Of a stretch of DNA of 16,121 bases, positions 1-7,984 are shown one piece after another. Within the stretch, counting starts at the first letter, position 1. Each line of letters opens with the position of its first letter. Under the pieces are notes generated by a model, which worked only from the letters and a program-made list of their open reading frames with translations, searched no databases and had not been told where the DNA came from. The position numbers were made by a program, and so were the translations under genes. This DNA comes from CBFDBT01 sp965603115 (lineage in GTDB: Bacteria > Pseudomonadota > Alphaproteobacteria > Sphingomonadales > Kordiimonadaceae). The stretch lies in the NCBI GenBank assembly GCA_965603115.1, contig CBFDBT010000041.1:1-16121 (forward strand). The letters are read 5' to 3'.

Positions 1-214
1 AAACCCCAGCAGAACGATTTGAAGCATGTGTTGCAGCGACCGGTTGAGATCACCGATCCAAGGTGACGGTGACTATGAAAAGGCCAAACAATTGCTGGCA
101 ACCAAGGGCGTTATCTCTGATGGTCTCGCCAAAAGCCTAGCACGTCTGACGGAAAAGAATATTCCGGTAGATGTAAACTTCATTCAGGGTAAAGAGGTGT
201 TAGGGCTGAAGTAG
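1..214 (+). CDS. 3' end of an M49-like (dipeptidyl-peptidase III type) peptidase, partial, probably frame-disrupted
   Basis: Only the C-terminal end of this gene is in the window. The last ~45 residues contain GDYEKAKQLLATKGV and end at TAG 212-214. The pattern 'GDYE-AK-L-..-GV', followed by a short helix and a closing segment, resembles the C-termini of bacterial M49 zinc peptidases. The zinc motif itself would lie upstream, outside the window, so the assignment is tentative. The frame is not open to the window edge: TGA at 20-22 stops it, and ATG 26 has no convincing ribosome binding site. A different frame is open from base 1 to TGA 64-66 and reads KPQQNDLKHVLQRPVEITD. This suggests that a one-base shift somewhere around 52-58 splits the true reading frame. 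An intrinsic terminator follows 18 bases after the stop. Confidence 0.45.
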
Positions 215-1732
215 CTCTTGTTAAATGCTATGAAGGGGAGAGATAGTTTTGCCTCTCCCCTTTTTTTTATTCGATTGGATTTAATCTCACCGGATGCAAG
301 GCGCTCGAAGTAACTCTTCATCTCCCTTTTGACAACGGGCGCCATAAAATAAAGCCCAAGAAGATTTGGCACCACCATCACGAATATAATAGCATCAGAA
401 AAATCGAGAACAGCTTTCAGCTCTACTGTGCAACCAAAGAATATAAAGATACAGAAGAAGACGTTGAAGCTTTGTTTAACAAGCTTGCTTTCTCCAAAGA
501 GATAGGTAGCGCCTTTGCGGCCATAATAGGCCCAAGCGATCATGGTAGATAGTGCAAACAAGATCACGGCTACCGATAGTACGTAAGGGAACCATGAAAT
601 TTGGCTCTCAAATGCCGATGAGGTAAATTCTACACCGCCCATAGTGCCGCTTGAGGCTGATGATGGGTCGTAAACTGTGGTCAAAATCACCAGTACGGTG
701 AGCGTGCATATGAAAACTGTATCAATGAGCGGCTCCAAAAGACCGACAAGTCCTTCGGTAATAGGCTCGTTGGTTTTAACAGCTGAGTGGGCAATGGAGG
801 CAGAACCAATGCCAGCTTCATTTGAAAAGACAGCCCGTTTAAACCCTAGTACGAGGACAGCAAGTACGCCCCCTGACATCGCGCGTGGATCAAAGGCCTG
901 TGTGACAATATCGCTTAGGGCCTGTGGTACTTTTTCCGCATTCATGGCAATGACGATTAGTGAGCTTGTTACATATATACCCGCCATTAATGGCACCAAA
1001 CGGCTTGTCACGCGGGCAATAGATTGAATGCCGCCAATGATTACAAAACCTACGACAAGCGCTAAAATAATGCCGACGAGCCAACCTTTGTCGGCAAAGA
1101 AACTGTCTGTTTGCCCTGTGACAGTGACAAATTGCACGTAGGCTTGATTTGACTGGAACATATTCCCAATACCAAGGCATCCTACCACCATGGCGCTGGC
1201 ATAGAGCGCGCCGATAAATTTCCCAAGGCGTGGTTGCTTATGCTGGGCGAGGCCTTTTTCCAAATAATACATAGGGCCACCAGAGACGGTGTCATCTGGG
1301 TTTTCATTACGATATTTCACGCCGAGCACACATTCGGTAAACTTTATTGAAGCACCAAGTAGGCCGCCTACAATCATCCAGAAAACAGCACCGGGCCCAC
1401 CGAGTGTAACTAGGATTGCAACGGCGCCAATGTTGCCGACGCCAACGGTTCCTGAAAGAGCTGTTGTAAGGGCTGAAAAATGAGAAATTTGTCCCTTGTT
1501 TTCGGGTTTTGTGAAGTCGCCCCTAAGGAGATGGAATGTATGCTTCAGACTTTTAAATGTTAGCACCCTAAAATAGAAGGTGCAAAACAACCCCCCCAAT
1601 GACGAGCCACGCTACAACTAATGGAACCTCAACGCCACCAATGGGCACACTGTAAAAAATGAAATCAGAAAGTATTTTGGTGGCAGGCGCCACAAATTCA
1701 TTGATGATTTCATCAATCCCAGACTTCGACAT
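184..1732 (-). pseudogene. Alanine/glycine:cation symporter (AGCS family), split by a frameshift in a G7 run
   Basis: This is a cytoplasmic-membrane carrier of the AGCS family, which imports alanine or glycine with Na+. The main frame (184-1599) shows family hallmarks: SGTVGVGNIGAVA, GGPGAVFWM, SGGPMYYLEKGL and FSNEAGIGSASIAHSA, with many hydrophobic segments. The N-terminus lies in another frame. It starts at ATG 1732, preceded on the minus strand by AAAAGGGG, and reads MSKSGIDEIINEF... to WLVIGGVVLHLLF, stopping at 1568. The two frames meet at seven G (plus-strand C at 1591-1597). Removing one G would join 'WLVIGG' to 'LFCTFYFRV' and give about 515 residues, a normal family length. The gene may be truly broken, phase-variable, or affected by a sequencing error. 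The last ~25 residues are encoded through the terminator and end of the converging gene, so the native C-terminus is also doubtful. The family call is firm; functionality is not. Confidence 0.85.
233..268 (+). terminator. Rho-independent terminator of the partial upstream gene
   Basis: A perfect 10-bp stem is formed by AAGGGGAGAG (233-242) and CTCTCCCCTT (253-262), with a 10-base loop. The run of eight T at 261-268 overlaps the last stem bases. It lies just after the stop at 214 and points the same way as that gene. On the opposite strand the run is poly-A before the stem, so the structure should terminate mainly plus-strand transcripts. The converging symporter ORF reads across it. Confidence 0.9.
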
Positions 1733-1984
1733 TCCACTACCCCTTTTATAAAACAGCAGGGAGCTTACTAGCTCTGGGTATATTGTCAAAGGGGCTAGTA
1801 GTGGCTTTACTTTACATTAGAGATGGGAAGACCCTGGAGGGTTATTGCGAAGAAAATGTTGTAGCAGCTAACTTCATAGAAAATATAGATAATTTCACCT
1901 GAAAATAGATTGATGGGTTGAATATCCGAATTTAAAGCAGTAGCCTAGTATTCGTTGGATGTTTTATCGGCACTATGTTCAGTG

Positions 1985-2007
1985 TATAATTGTTTATTGT
2001 AGGGGGG
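1985..2007 (+). promoter_or_regulatory. Possible -10 element and strong ribosome binding site of the diguanylate cyclase gene
   Basis: A perfect TATAAT (1985-1990) is followed 10 bases later by AGGGGGG (2001-2007). No good -35 hexamer lies at the normal distance; the nearest, TTGGAT at 1955-1960, is 24 bases away. If this -10 is used, the leader would be only about 10-17 bases. The purine run abuts ATG 2008, so ATG 2011 or GTG 2014 is better spaced as a start. Confidence 0.35.
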
Positions 2008-2010
2008 ATG

Positions 2011-3852
2011 ATGGTGCGGCTTTTCATTCTTGTTTTGATTATTTTTACTGCTTTTGCAGGCCCTGTTGCGCTTGCAAAGGATGAAAGCTGCTTGGCAGAG
2101 CCCGTCAAAAACGGGGTTGCAGACTTGCGGTGTTGGGATGGGCACTCTCGAATTTCGCTTAAAGGTAAATGGGACTTTGACTATCAAGCCCTTAACGAAG
2201 ATATGACGTTTCATGGTACAGCCAGTGTTCCTTTGCGCTGGCGTGAAATGGAGCCATCACTTCCTTTTCAGGGAAGGGGTGTTTACCGTATTAAATTATT
2301 GCTCGCCGAGCCAATGGACTATCTGGCGTTAAAACTTTCTGCGAATTATACCGCTAGGAAAGTCGTTATAATAAATGCGGCTGGGCAGGAAAAAATATTA
2401 TTTGATACTGGTAAGACTACCCTTTCTCAGCGCACAATTGTTAAAATGAGAACACCGATTATTCCTGTTACAGACATAGGTGAGCAGAGTGAATTGATCA
2501 TTTATGTCAACAGCACTGAAACAATAAATGCTGGCATGGAAGTCGCACCAATTATTGGGCCCGCTGATGATTTGATGCGGCGCGACCATGTTTTGAAAAA
2601 TAGCGCTACGATAATATCGGCAATTCTGATTGTATTTTTTGCTGTTAATATTTTTCTTTGGTGGGTGAGAGATAAGGATTTATCCCTTTTATCTTTGGGA
2701 CTTGTGACTTTTATAGTTGTTATTAGACAGCTAGCAGCCTCGGGTGTGCTTTATGAATTTATGCCTCAATTAACAACGGGTTTTGATGCCTGCATTGGCT
2801 GGGGCACATTTTTTGGCGGGTCAATAGTTGGTATGATCTTTTTTAGGGCAACCTACCCCAAAATAGTACCACAATGGTTAGCGGTGGCTGTTTATTTTGT
2901 GGCATCTTCGGGGTTTTTCATACTTTTCTTTCAGCCCCATCCTGTTATGCAAGTTTATGGCGGATATATTAATTTAATCGCATTGTTGGCTATCTTAACG
3001 CTGCTGGCTTATTTAATCCGTAATCTTCGTCAATCTGATGAAGAATTGCAAATAACTATTTATAGCTGTGCGGCTTTGTTGTGTGGATTTGGCGCCGATG
3101 TAATCTACTATAAAGTAGTTGGTTTTAACCCTGCAATTCCTCTCATAGCGGTTGGAATGATGGTTTTTGTTGGAACCCAATCCATCATAATATCAAGGCG
3201 GTATACCCAGTCTTTGAGGCGCTCAGCCGAGCTAGCTAATGCGTTACAGGCATCGAACGCGGATTTGGAAGGTAAAGTTGCAAGACGAACAGAAGAATTA
3301 GCCGCCAAAAATCTACAACTGGAAGAAATGGCTCGAACTGATGCTCTGACAGGGCTATCTAATAGGCGATCATTTGATGAGCTTATCCATCATGAGGTTG
3401 GGCGTAGCGAGCGAAGTGGCCAGGGCTTTGTTATTGGTATTGTTGATTTAGACCGTTTTAAAGCTGTCAATGATACTTATGGGCATGAGGCTGGGGACAA
3501 AGTGTTGCAAGTGGTCGCTAAGATATTAACAGATGGTCTACGGGCGGGTGACTTTCCTTTTCGTTGGGGAGGAGACGAGTTTTGTATTATATTCCCGGAA
3601 ACTGCTGGTGATGTAGCCTTGGTGATTGCGGAACGCTTAAAGCAGACGATTGAGTCTGAAATTTTTCAGCTTAATGAGAATGAATTAAAGGTAACAGCCA
3701 GTTTTGGGCTCGCTGTTTGGGGAGCGGGCAGCGTAATTGATGATGTTATTAAACAGGCTGACCAAGCTATGTACGAGTCCAAAAAACAAGGGAGCAATAA
3801 AGTGACAGCATGGTGGCATATGGCTAAAATGTCACTTGATTCCAGTGAATAA
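2011..3852 (+). CDS. Membrane-bound diguanylate cyclase: signal peptide, periplasmic sensor, 7TMR-DISM-type membrane region, GGDEF
   Basis: Predicted to make cyclic-di-GMP from two GTP. Numbered from ATG 2011, a signal peptide occupies about residues 1-22 (VALA cleavage site). A periplasmic domain (~25-185) begins like the jelly-roll sensor domain of 7TMR-DISM proteins (ISLKGKWDFDYQ, GRGVYRIKL). Several hydrophobic helices (~195-400) fit a 7TM module. A short coiled coil (~405-445, ANALQASNADLEGKV) leads into the cyclase domain. The active-site motif GGDEF is intact at 520-524, with the metal-binding DLDRFKAVNDTYGHEAGD upstream. RAGD (511-514), five residues before GGDEF, matches the RxxD inhibitory product-binding site, so feedback inhibition is likely. 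ATG 2008 and GTG 2014 are alternative starts. The DoxX gene follows after 47 bases. The sensed ligand is unknown; the jelly-roll-like fold hints at a small molecule or carbohydrate. Confidence 0.9.
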   Translation: MVRLFILVLIIFTAFAGPVALAKDESCLAEPVKNGVADLRCWDGHSRISLKGKWDFDYQALNEDMTFHGTASVPLRWREMEPSLPFQGRGVYRIKLLLAEPMDYLALKLSANYTARKVVIINAAGQEKILFDTGKTTLSQRTIVKMRTPIIPVTDIGEQSELIIYVNSTETINAGMEVAPIIGPADDLMRRDHVLKNSATIISAILIVFFAVNIFLWWVRDKDLSLLSLGLVTFIVVIRQLAASGVLYEFMPQLTTGFDACIGWGTFFGGSIVGMIFFRATYPKIVPQWLAVAVYFVASSGFFILFFQPHPVMQVYGGYINLIALLAILTLLAYLIRNLRQSDEELQITIYSCAALLCGFGADVIYYKVVGFNPAIPLIAVGMMVFVGTQSIIISRRYTQSLRRSAELANALQASNADLEGKVARRTEELAAKNLQLEEMARTDALTGLSNRRSFDELIHHEVGRSERSGQGFVIGIVDLDRFKAVNDTYGHEAGDKVLQVVAKILTDGLRAGDFPFRWGGDEFCIIFPETAGDVALVIAERLKQTIESEIFQLNENELKVTASFGLAVWGAGSVIDDVIKQADQAMYESKKQGSNKVTAWWHMAKMSLDSSE

Positions 3853-3899
3853 GATCGTGACGCTAAGGTAACGACAGACTGAATATAAAAGGAAAAGCA

Positions 3900-4328
3900 A
3901 TGTTGAAAATTGAAAGCTACCTAAAGTCTTTTGAAAAACACGGCCCCAAATCGGATATTATATTTCGTATTGCTGTAAGTCTCATTTTCATTGTTGGTGG
4001 ACTGGGCCATTTTGGCGAGCATCAGTATATGCTGGATCGCATGGCACAGTCACCATGGGTAGATGTCGTGAATTCTATCGGTGATCCTTCTGTTTTACTG
4101 TGGATGAGTGGGGCTATATTTGTAGTAGCAGGCCTTGCACTTGCCGTTGGTTATAAAACAAGACTAGCGGCTCTTGCGCTCTTTATGACCTTGGTTCCAA
4201 TCACATTGGCTATTCATATTGCTCCTGGTCACGTGGGTCCACTTTTTAAGAATATAGCTATTCTTGGGGCTTTGATGCATTTCTTTTTTTCTGGCGCTGG
4301 ACACTATGCATTGGACAAAAACGCATAA
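3900..4328 (+). CDS. DoxX-family small membrane protein
   Basis: A 142-residue protein with about four hydrophobic helices. It matches the DoxX pattern: an N-terminal helix carrying RIAVSLIFIVGGLGHF, a later helix 'VVAGLALAVGYKTRLAALAL', and a final short helix FKNIAILGALMHFFFSGAGH. DoxX-family proteins are small inner-membrane proteins; some members act in redox or thiosulfate chemistry, but the role of this one cannot be read from the sequence. The start is well supported by AAAGGA about seven bases upstream. It lies 47 bases after the diguanylate cyclase gene and about 90 bases before cpaF on the same strand, so co-transcription is possible. It is not in the DUF692/MNIO context where some DoxX genes occur. 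A second, dissimilar DoxX gene lies at 13796-14248. Confidence 0.8.
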   Translation: MLKIESYLKSFEKHGPKSDIIFRIAVSLIFIVGGLGHFGEHQYMLDRMAQSPWVDVVNSIGDPSVLLWMSGAIFVVAGLALAVGYKTRLAALALFMTLVPITLAIHIAPGHVGPLFKNIAILGALMHFFFSGAGHYALDKNA

Positions 4329-4422
4329 ATATCTGGTTTGACCTGCAACAAATAGCTGGATTGTTCAGATTTACGACCTACATAAGGTGTTATACCTGAG
4401 AAATAGTAACAAGTGTGTTCTT

Positions 4423-5973
4423 ATGTCGAGTTTTGGTCGTAAAAAGGGAAATGATGGTGCCGCTAGCCCTGCTGGTGCGATTGGCAAGTCGTTAGAAGGT
4501 ATTGAACAAGGCGGCAGAAAACAGGTAAAAGGCAAAAAAATATCTCATAATGGAGAGAAGGCCCCGTCGCTCAGCAAGACTTGGACAGGCCTAATGCGTC
4601 CTTCTTTAGAGAAGGTGTCAGCTAAGCCAGAAGCAGATAGTGAAGATAAATTAATTAATGCCACATACCTAGAGACTGATCACCGTAAGGGAGATTTCCC
4701 TCCGGATTTTAAGCGTTTGCGTAACGAGGCACTCTTTCGTTTGTTACCAAAGCTTGATTATGAAGCAGCGGCTAAATTACCGCGTGAAGATCTTGTTCGA
4801 CAGTTGCGTAATGTTATTCGCAATATTCTTGAAGAGATGAACTTAACACTAAATATAGGCGAAGAAGAAGGTCTTGAAGTTTCACTGGTTGATGAATTGC
4901 TCGGACTTGGTCCGCTAGAGCCTCTTCTTGCTGATGAGCAAGTCAATGATATACTTGTTAACGGTTATGGCCAAACCTTTGTGGAGAGACGTGGTAAGCT
5001 TGAACTCACAGATGTCCAGTTTAGAGGGGAAGGCCATGTACGCAATATAGCTGACCGGATATGCGCCTATGTAGGGCGTCATGTTGATACTGCCTCCCCC
5101 GTTGTTGATACCCGTCTCGCTGATGGCAGCCGCGTTAATATCATAATCCCGCCTTTATCCTTAAAGGGCACTGCTATTTCAATTAGAAAATTTGGCGTAA
5201 AGCCTTTCACGCTGGATAGTCTGGTAGAAAATGACACCTTGTCACAGCAGATGGCTGTTTTTTTGAAAGCATCAGCCGCGAGCAAGCTTAACATTATGAT
5301 CTCGGGTGGAACAGGTTCTGGAAAGACCACTTTATTGAATGTTATGTCACAAATGATTGATGAAACTGAGCGTATTGTAACGATTGAAGATTCTGCGGAA
5401 TTAAATTTACAGCAACCTCATGTGTTGCCACTGGAATCGAGGCCGAGAAACCTTGAAGGTAGTGGACAAATCACCATCCGTGATCTGGTTATTAACGCAT
5501 TACGCATGCGGCCTGATCGCATCATTGTTGGTGAAGTGCGCGGTGCTGAAGTTATGGATATGTTACAGGCTATGAATACAGGTCATGAGGGCAGCATGGG
5601 CACTGTCCACGCCAATGGCCCAAAACAGTCTCTGACACGATTGGAAAATATGGCATCAATGTCGGGAGTTTCTTATCAGCCCCTTGTTCTGCGTCGACAA
5701 ATAGTAGAGGCATTGGACCTGATTGTGCAAATTGCCAGAATGGGGGATGGTAAAAGACGTATTACCTCCATTCAGGAGCTTGTAGGAATAAAAGATGGAG
5801 AGGTTCAGCTACAGGAACTCTTTAATTATCGCTTCTTATCGCGTGATGAAAGTGGTGATTTGTCAGGTAAATTTGAATATAGCGGCATGTTACCAAGGAG
5901 TATGGAGAAATTTCGCTTGTATGGCTACGACCATGCTCAAACGCGAAGTACAAGTAGAGTTGATACTGCATGA
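4423..5973 (+). CDS. cpaF: CpaF/TadA-type secretion ATPase (Tad pilus / type II-IV secretion), orphan
   Basis: A hexameric cytoplasmic ATPase of the type that drives Tad/Flp pilus assembly. Numbered from ATG 4423 (516 residues), a basic low-complexity N-terminus (~1-80) precedes the N-terminal domain (LLGLGPLEPLLADEQVNDIL, from about 160). The Walker A motif GGTGSGKT is at 295-302, an Asp-box region is ITIRDLVINALRMRPDR, Walker B ends in IIVGE with Glu371, and the His box is GHEGSMGTVHANGP (387-400). All catalytic elements are present, so the enzyme should be active. The frame opens earlier at GTG 4387, but ATG 4423 (MSSFGRKKG) looks more like family N-termini; neither has a clear ribosome binding site. 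No tadB, tadC, cpaA-E, secretin or pilin gene lies within the window, so its partner machine must be elsewhere. A small gene begins inside its 3' end. Confidence 0.92.
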   Translation: MSSFGRKKGNDGAASPAGAIGKSLEGIEQGGRKQVKGKKISHNGEKAPSLSKTWTGLMRPSLEKVSAKPEADSEDKLINATYLETDHRKGDFPPDFKRLRNEALFRLLPKLDYEAAAKLPREDLVRQLRNVIRNILEEMNLTLNIGEEEGLEVSLVDELLGLGPLEPLLADEQVNDILVNGYGQTFVERRGKLELTDVQFRGEGHVRNIADRICAYVGRHVDTASPVVDTRLADGSRVNIIIPPLSLKGTAISIRKFGVKPFTLDSLVENDTLSQQMAVFLKASAASKLNIMISGGTGSGKTTLLNVMSQMIDETERIVTIEDSAELNLQQPHVLPLESRPRNLEGSGQITIRDLVINALRMRPDRIIVGEVRGAEVMDMLQAMNTGHEGSMGTVHANGPKQSLTRLENMASMSGVSYQPLVLRRQIVEALDLIVQIARMGDGKRRITSIQELVGIKDGEVQLQELFNYRFLSRDESGDLSGKFEYSGMLPRSMEKFRLYGYDHAQTRSTSRVDTA

Positions 5974-6139
5974 TGGAACTCACATGAAAGGCAGCGTTTA
6001 TGTTCCATCATCGATTGCGCTGCATAATTTATTCACAGTTCTGCCAGAATTTTTCCATTTGCATAGAGATTCAGCAGATTATTACTTGATCAATAAGCAC
6101 TATGTTTCACTGTGCAAAGTACCCCATGAACTTGAGTAG
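5921..6139 (+). CDS. Small protein of unknown function overlapping the 3' end of cpaF
   Basis: I do not recognise this 72-residue protein. It starts inside the cpaF 3' end, in another frame, at ATG 5921 (53-base overlap) or ATG 5933 (41-base overlap), and continues 166 bases past the cpaF stop. No good ribosome binding site is visible; GGAG at 5904-5907 is 13 bases from ATG 5921, so translation may be coupled to cpaF. The sequence VQVELILHDGTHMKGSVYVP looks like paired beta strands with a 'DGT...G' turn, similar to small beta-barrel (Sm-like) or DUF6812-type proteins. A second part reads LFTVLPEFFHLH, then YYLINKHYVSLCKVP. It has no signal peptide or membrane helix. It ends 30 bases before the converging rsmJ. 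The tight linkage suggests a function linked to the ATPase or simply a shared transcript. Confidence 0.6.
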   Translation: MATTMLKREVQVELILHDGTHMKGSVYVPSSIALHNLFTVLPEFFHLHRDSADYYLINKHYVSLCKVPHELE

Positions 6140-6169
6140 TTTGAGCAACTAGATAGGCGCTGTTTACCC

Positions 6170-6790
6170 CTAGGGTGCTATCATAAAAACATCATACCGT
6201 GTGGATTTGCCGAGAATTTGGTGGGACGGCGCTCGAATGTCTGGTATCGGATCAGCACGGCGCGGCCATTTTAGCACAACTCTATTACTGGCTGAGGCTA
6301 AGGCAATTTTAGCCAGATCCGCAGAGTCTTCATCAAGCCCCACGATCTCTCGCGTTAGACGCATTTCTTTCTTAACCAGGCTTGATGTTGTCCTCGGTGG
6401 GTGCATGGGGTCTATGAGAATAACTTCTGGCGAGAGGTTAGGCAAAAGCTCCTTGGAATCACCAAACAAAAGGGTCATGCGGGTCATAACTTCTGCAACA
6501 TCACCGCCCGCGTCTTTGGCGCGCTCCATGCCTTCCATGAGGAGCTTATGCATGTGTTCAGAGCGTTCAATCATGATGACTTCAGCGCCTAGCGATGCGA
6601 GCAAGAAACTGTCTCTACCAAGCCCGGCAGTCGCATCTACTACTTTGGGGTTTTTGCCGCCCTTCATGCCTATGGCCTTGGGCAGGGCTTGACCACGCCC
6701 ACCACCATGGCGAAAGCGATGCCCCACTGATCCACCAACGAAATCGCAAATGAGGGTATCTGATTGGGGTGTTTTGTCGCTGCTTGCCAT
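6170..6790 (-). CDS. rsmJ: 16S rRNA (guanine-1516-N2)-methyltransferase RsmJ
   Basis: A class I SAM-dependent methyltransferase that by homology modifies G1516 of 16S rRNA. The start is ATG 6790, with AGGA six bases upstream. Recognisable RsmJ motifs in order: FVGGSVGHRFRHGGGRGQA near the N-terminus, the SAM-binding motif VVDATAGLGRDSFLLASLGAEV, the acidic strand end IMIERS, the catalytic-site motif ILIDPMHPP (DPMYP in relatives), LVKKEMRLTREIVGLDEDS, and RVVLKWPRRADP. At 206 residues it lacks the ~45-residue N-terminal extension of the ~250-residue Escherichia coli protein, but the whole methyltransferase core is present. It has its own likely promoter and a 117-base gap from the upstream HD-GYP gene. 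It converges with the small gene on the other strand. Confidence 0.9.
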   Translation of the reverse strand: MASSDKTPQSDTLICDFVGGSVGHRFRHGGGRGQALPKAIGMKGGKNPKVVDATAGLGRDSFLLASLGAEVIMIERSEHMHKLLMEGMERAKDAGGDVAEVMTRMTLLFGDSKELLPNLSPEVILIDPMHPPRTTSSLVKKEMRLTREIVGLDEDSADLAKIALASASNRVVLKWPRRADPIPDIRAPSHQILGKSTRYDVFMIAP

Positions 6791-6812
6791 CTATCATCCT
6801 AAATATGGCTCT

Positions 6813-6840
6813 ACTATAATCATTAGCGGACATAGCTCAA
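6813..6840 (-). promoter_or_regulatory. Likely sigma-70-type promoter of rsmJ
   Basis: On the minus strand TTGAGC (6835-6840) is followed after 16 bases by TATAGT (6813-6818). That resembles -35 and -10 hexamers and would give a leader of roughly 20 bases before ATG 6790. TTGAGC occurs twice in tandem here (the second copy at 6841-6846), which could mark an overlapping binding site. Confidence 0.4.
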
Positions 6841-6907
6841 GCTCAACTGTCCCCAGCTAAGAATAACTGGAAGTGTGAGAATGAATTAAAGGGAGAGCTC
6901 GAAAAAA

Positions 6908-7984
6908 CTACTTGACCATATCAAGGGCAACGGGCTCGAAAGCTTTTACCAAATCAAGGTCGAGATGGCCATCCATGCCCAACATTATCTCAAACGCCTT
7001 GCGAGCCGGCATAGAGGCTTTGTAGGAGCGCTTTTCCGTTAGGCCCGAAAAAACATCTGCGATGGCTACCATGCGTGCGAAATCGCTTACATCATCGCCA
7101 GATAGGCCATCAGGGTAACCCGTGCCATCTATTTTTTCATGGTGGTGAATGGCGCCGTCCAAAACATCCGGGTCACAGTCGCTATCAATCATGATTTTAC
7201 GAGTATATTCAGGGTGGCTGCGCATAATAACCCAGTCATCATCGGTCAGCAATCCTGGTTTGTCGAGAACATTGAGGGGGATGAAAGCCTTACCGATGTC
7301 ATGAACAAGGCCACATATGGACAAGCGCTGCAAGTCAGAGCCTCGCACACCCAAAATCATACCAAAAGAAACTAGAAACCCGCAAACCATCATGGAATGC
7401 CGGTAAGTTGAGTTATGATGTTCTTTTACAGCGTCCATCCAGCTCACAATGCCTTCTTCGGATGTGGCTTCTATGATCAGGTCGCAACCTTCCCGAACGT
7501 CTTCTTGTGAAAAGGGTTTACCTTCGCGCACATGTTTAAAGGTATCCTCAAATACCTTTAAACTAACCTTGAGGGCGGCTTCTTGTGTTTTGTTCAGGTT
7601 GCCCCACATATTTTCAATATGTTCGTTAGCGATCTTTCCTAATGCTTTTGCAAAGGATTCTTCATTGATAGGATGGGTAATAAAGTCAGTTGCACCAAGG
7701 GCTGTGGCCTGAATAACCTCGCGACGGTTCATGCTGCTTAGTATAAAAAGAGAGGCTGTGCCCAGCAAGGTGGGGTTGTTCATAACTTCTTTTACGTGGG
7801 TGATTGTTTCTTGGCCCTCAAGCTTGACATCAACCACAATCATCATGGCCCCCATAAAGTCGTGGATGCGGGCGTCTAGGATATCAATTTCACAGGCCTG
7901 ATGATACTTGTTAACTAACTTGGAAATCTCGCAGGGTTGCTCCAAACCGTCTCGTATCACATATACTATTTGTTCCCCTGCCAT
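6908..7984 (-). CDS. HD-GYP cyclic-di-GMP phosphodiesterase with a degenerate receiver domain
   Basis: Predicted to hydrolyse cyclic-di-GMP. Residues ~5-120 form a receiver-like domain with a candidate phospho-acceptor Asp52 (IVVDVKLEG). The normally conserved lysine before proline near the domain end is replaced by His104 (FITHPI), and the acidic pocket is weak, so phosphorylation is uncertain. A helical linker leads to the HD-GYP domain (~185-350). Metal ligands appear intact: H196 in YRHSM, H228-D229 in LVHDIGK, H257 in SHPEY, H281-H282 in the HHEKIDGTGYP motif (281-291), and D310 in IADVFSGL. ATG 7984 is preceded by GGGGG five bases upstream. The Hpt protein gene lies 299 bases upstream on the same strand and could be its phosphorelay partner. 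A diguanylate cyclase gene about 3 kb away would supply the substrate. Confidence 0.92.
   Translation of the reverse strand: MAGEQIVYVIRDGLEQPCEISKLVNKYHQACEIDILDARIHDFMGAMMIVVDVKLEGQETITHVKEVMNNPTLLGTASLFILSSMNRREVIQATALGATDFITHPINEESFAKALGKIANEHIENMWGNLNKTQEAALKVSLKVFEDTFKHVREGKPFSQEDVREGCDLIIEATSEEGIVSWMDAVKEHHNSTYRHSMMVCGFLVSFGMILGVRGSDLQRLSICGLVHDIGKAFIPLNVLDKPGLLTDDDWVIMRSHPEYTRKIMIDSDCDPDVLDGAIHHHEKIDGTGYPDGLSGDDVSDFARMVAIADVFSGLTEKRSYKASMPARKAFEIMLGMDGHLDLDLVKAFEPVALDMVK

Noticed and set aside
1945..2214. Minus-strand frame antisense to the start of the diguanylate cyclase gene
   Set aside because: Low-complexity, unrecognisable protein overlapping a well-supported signal peptide; a shadow frame.
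3853..3899. Possible terminator between the diguanylate cyclase and DoxX genes
   Set aside because: No stable hairpin with a T run is visible, so read-through is more likely.
6201..6692. Long plus-strand frame (163 residues) across rsmJ
   Set aside because: It is antisense to clear RsmJ motifs and its sequence is serine/arginine-rich with no family resemblance.
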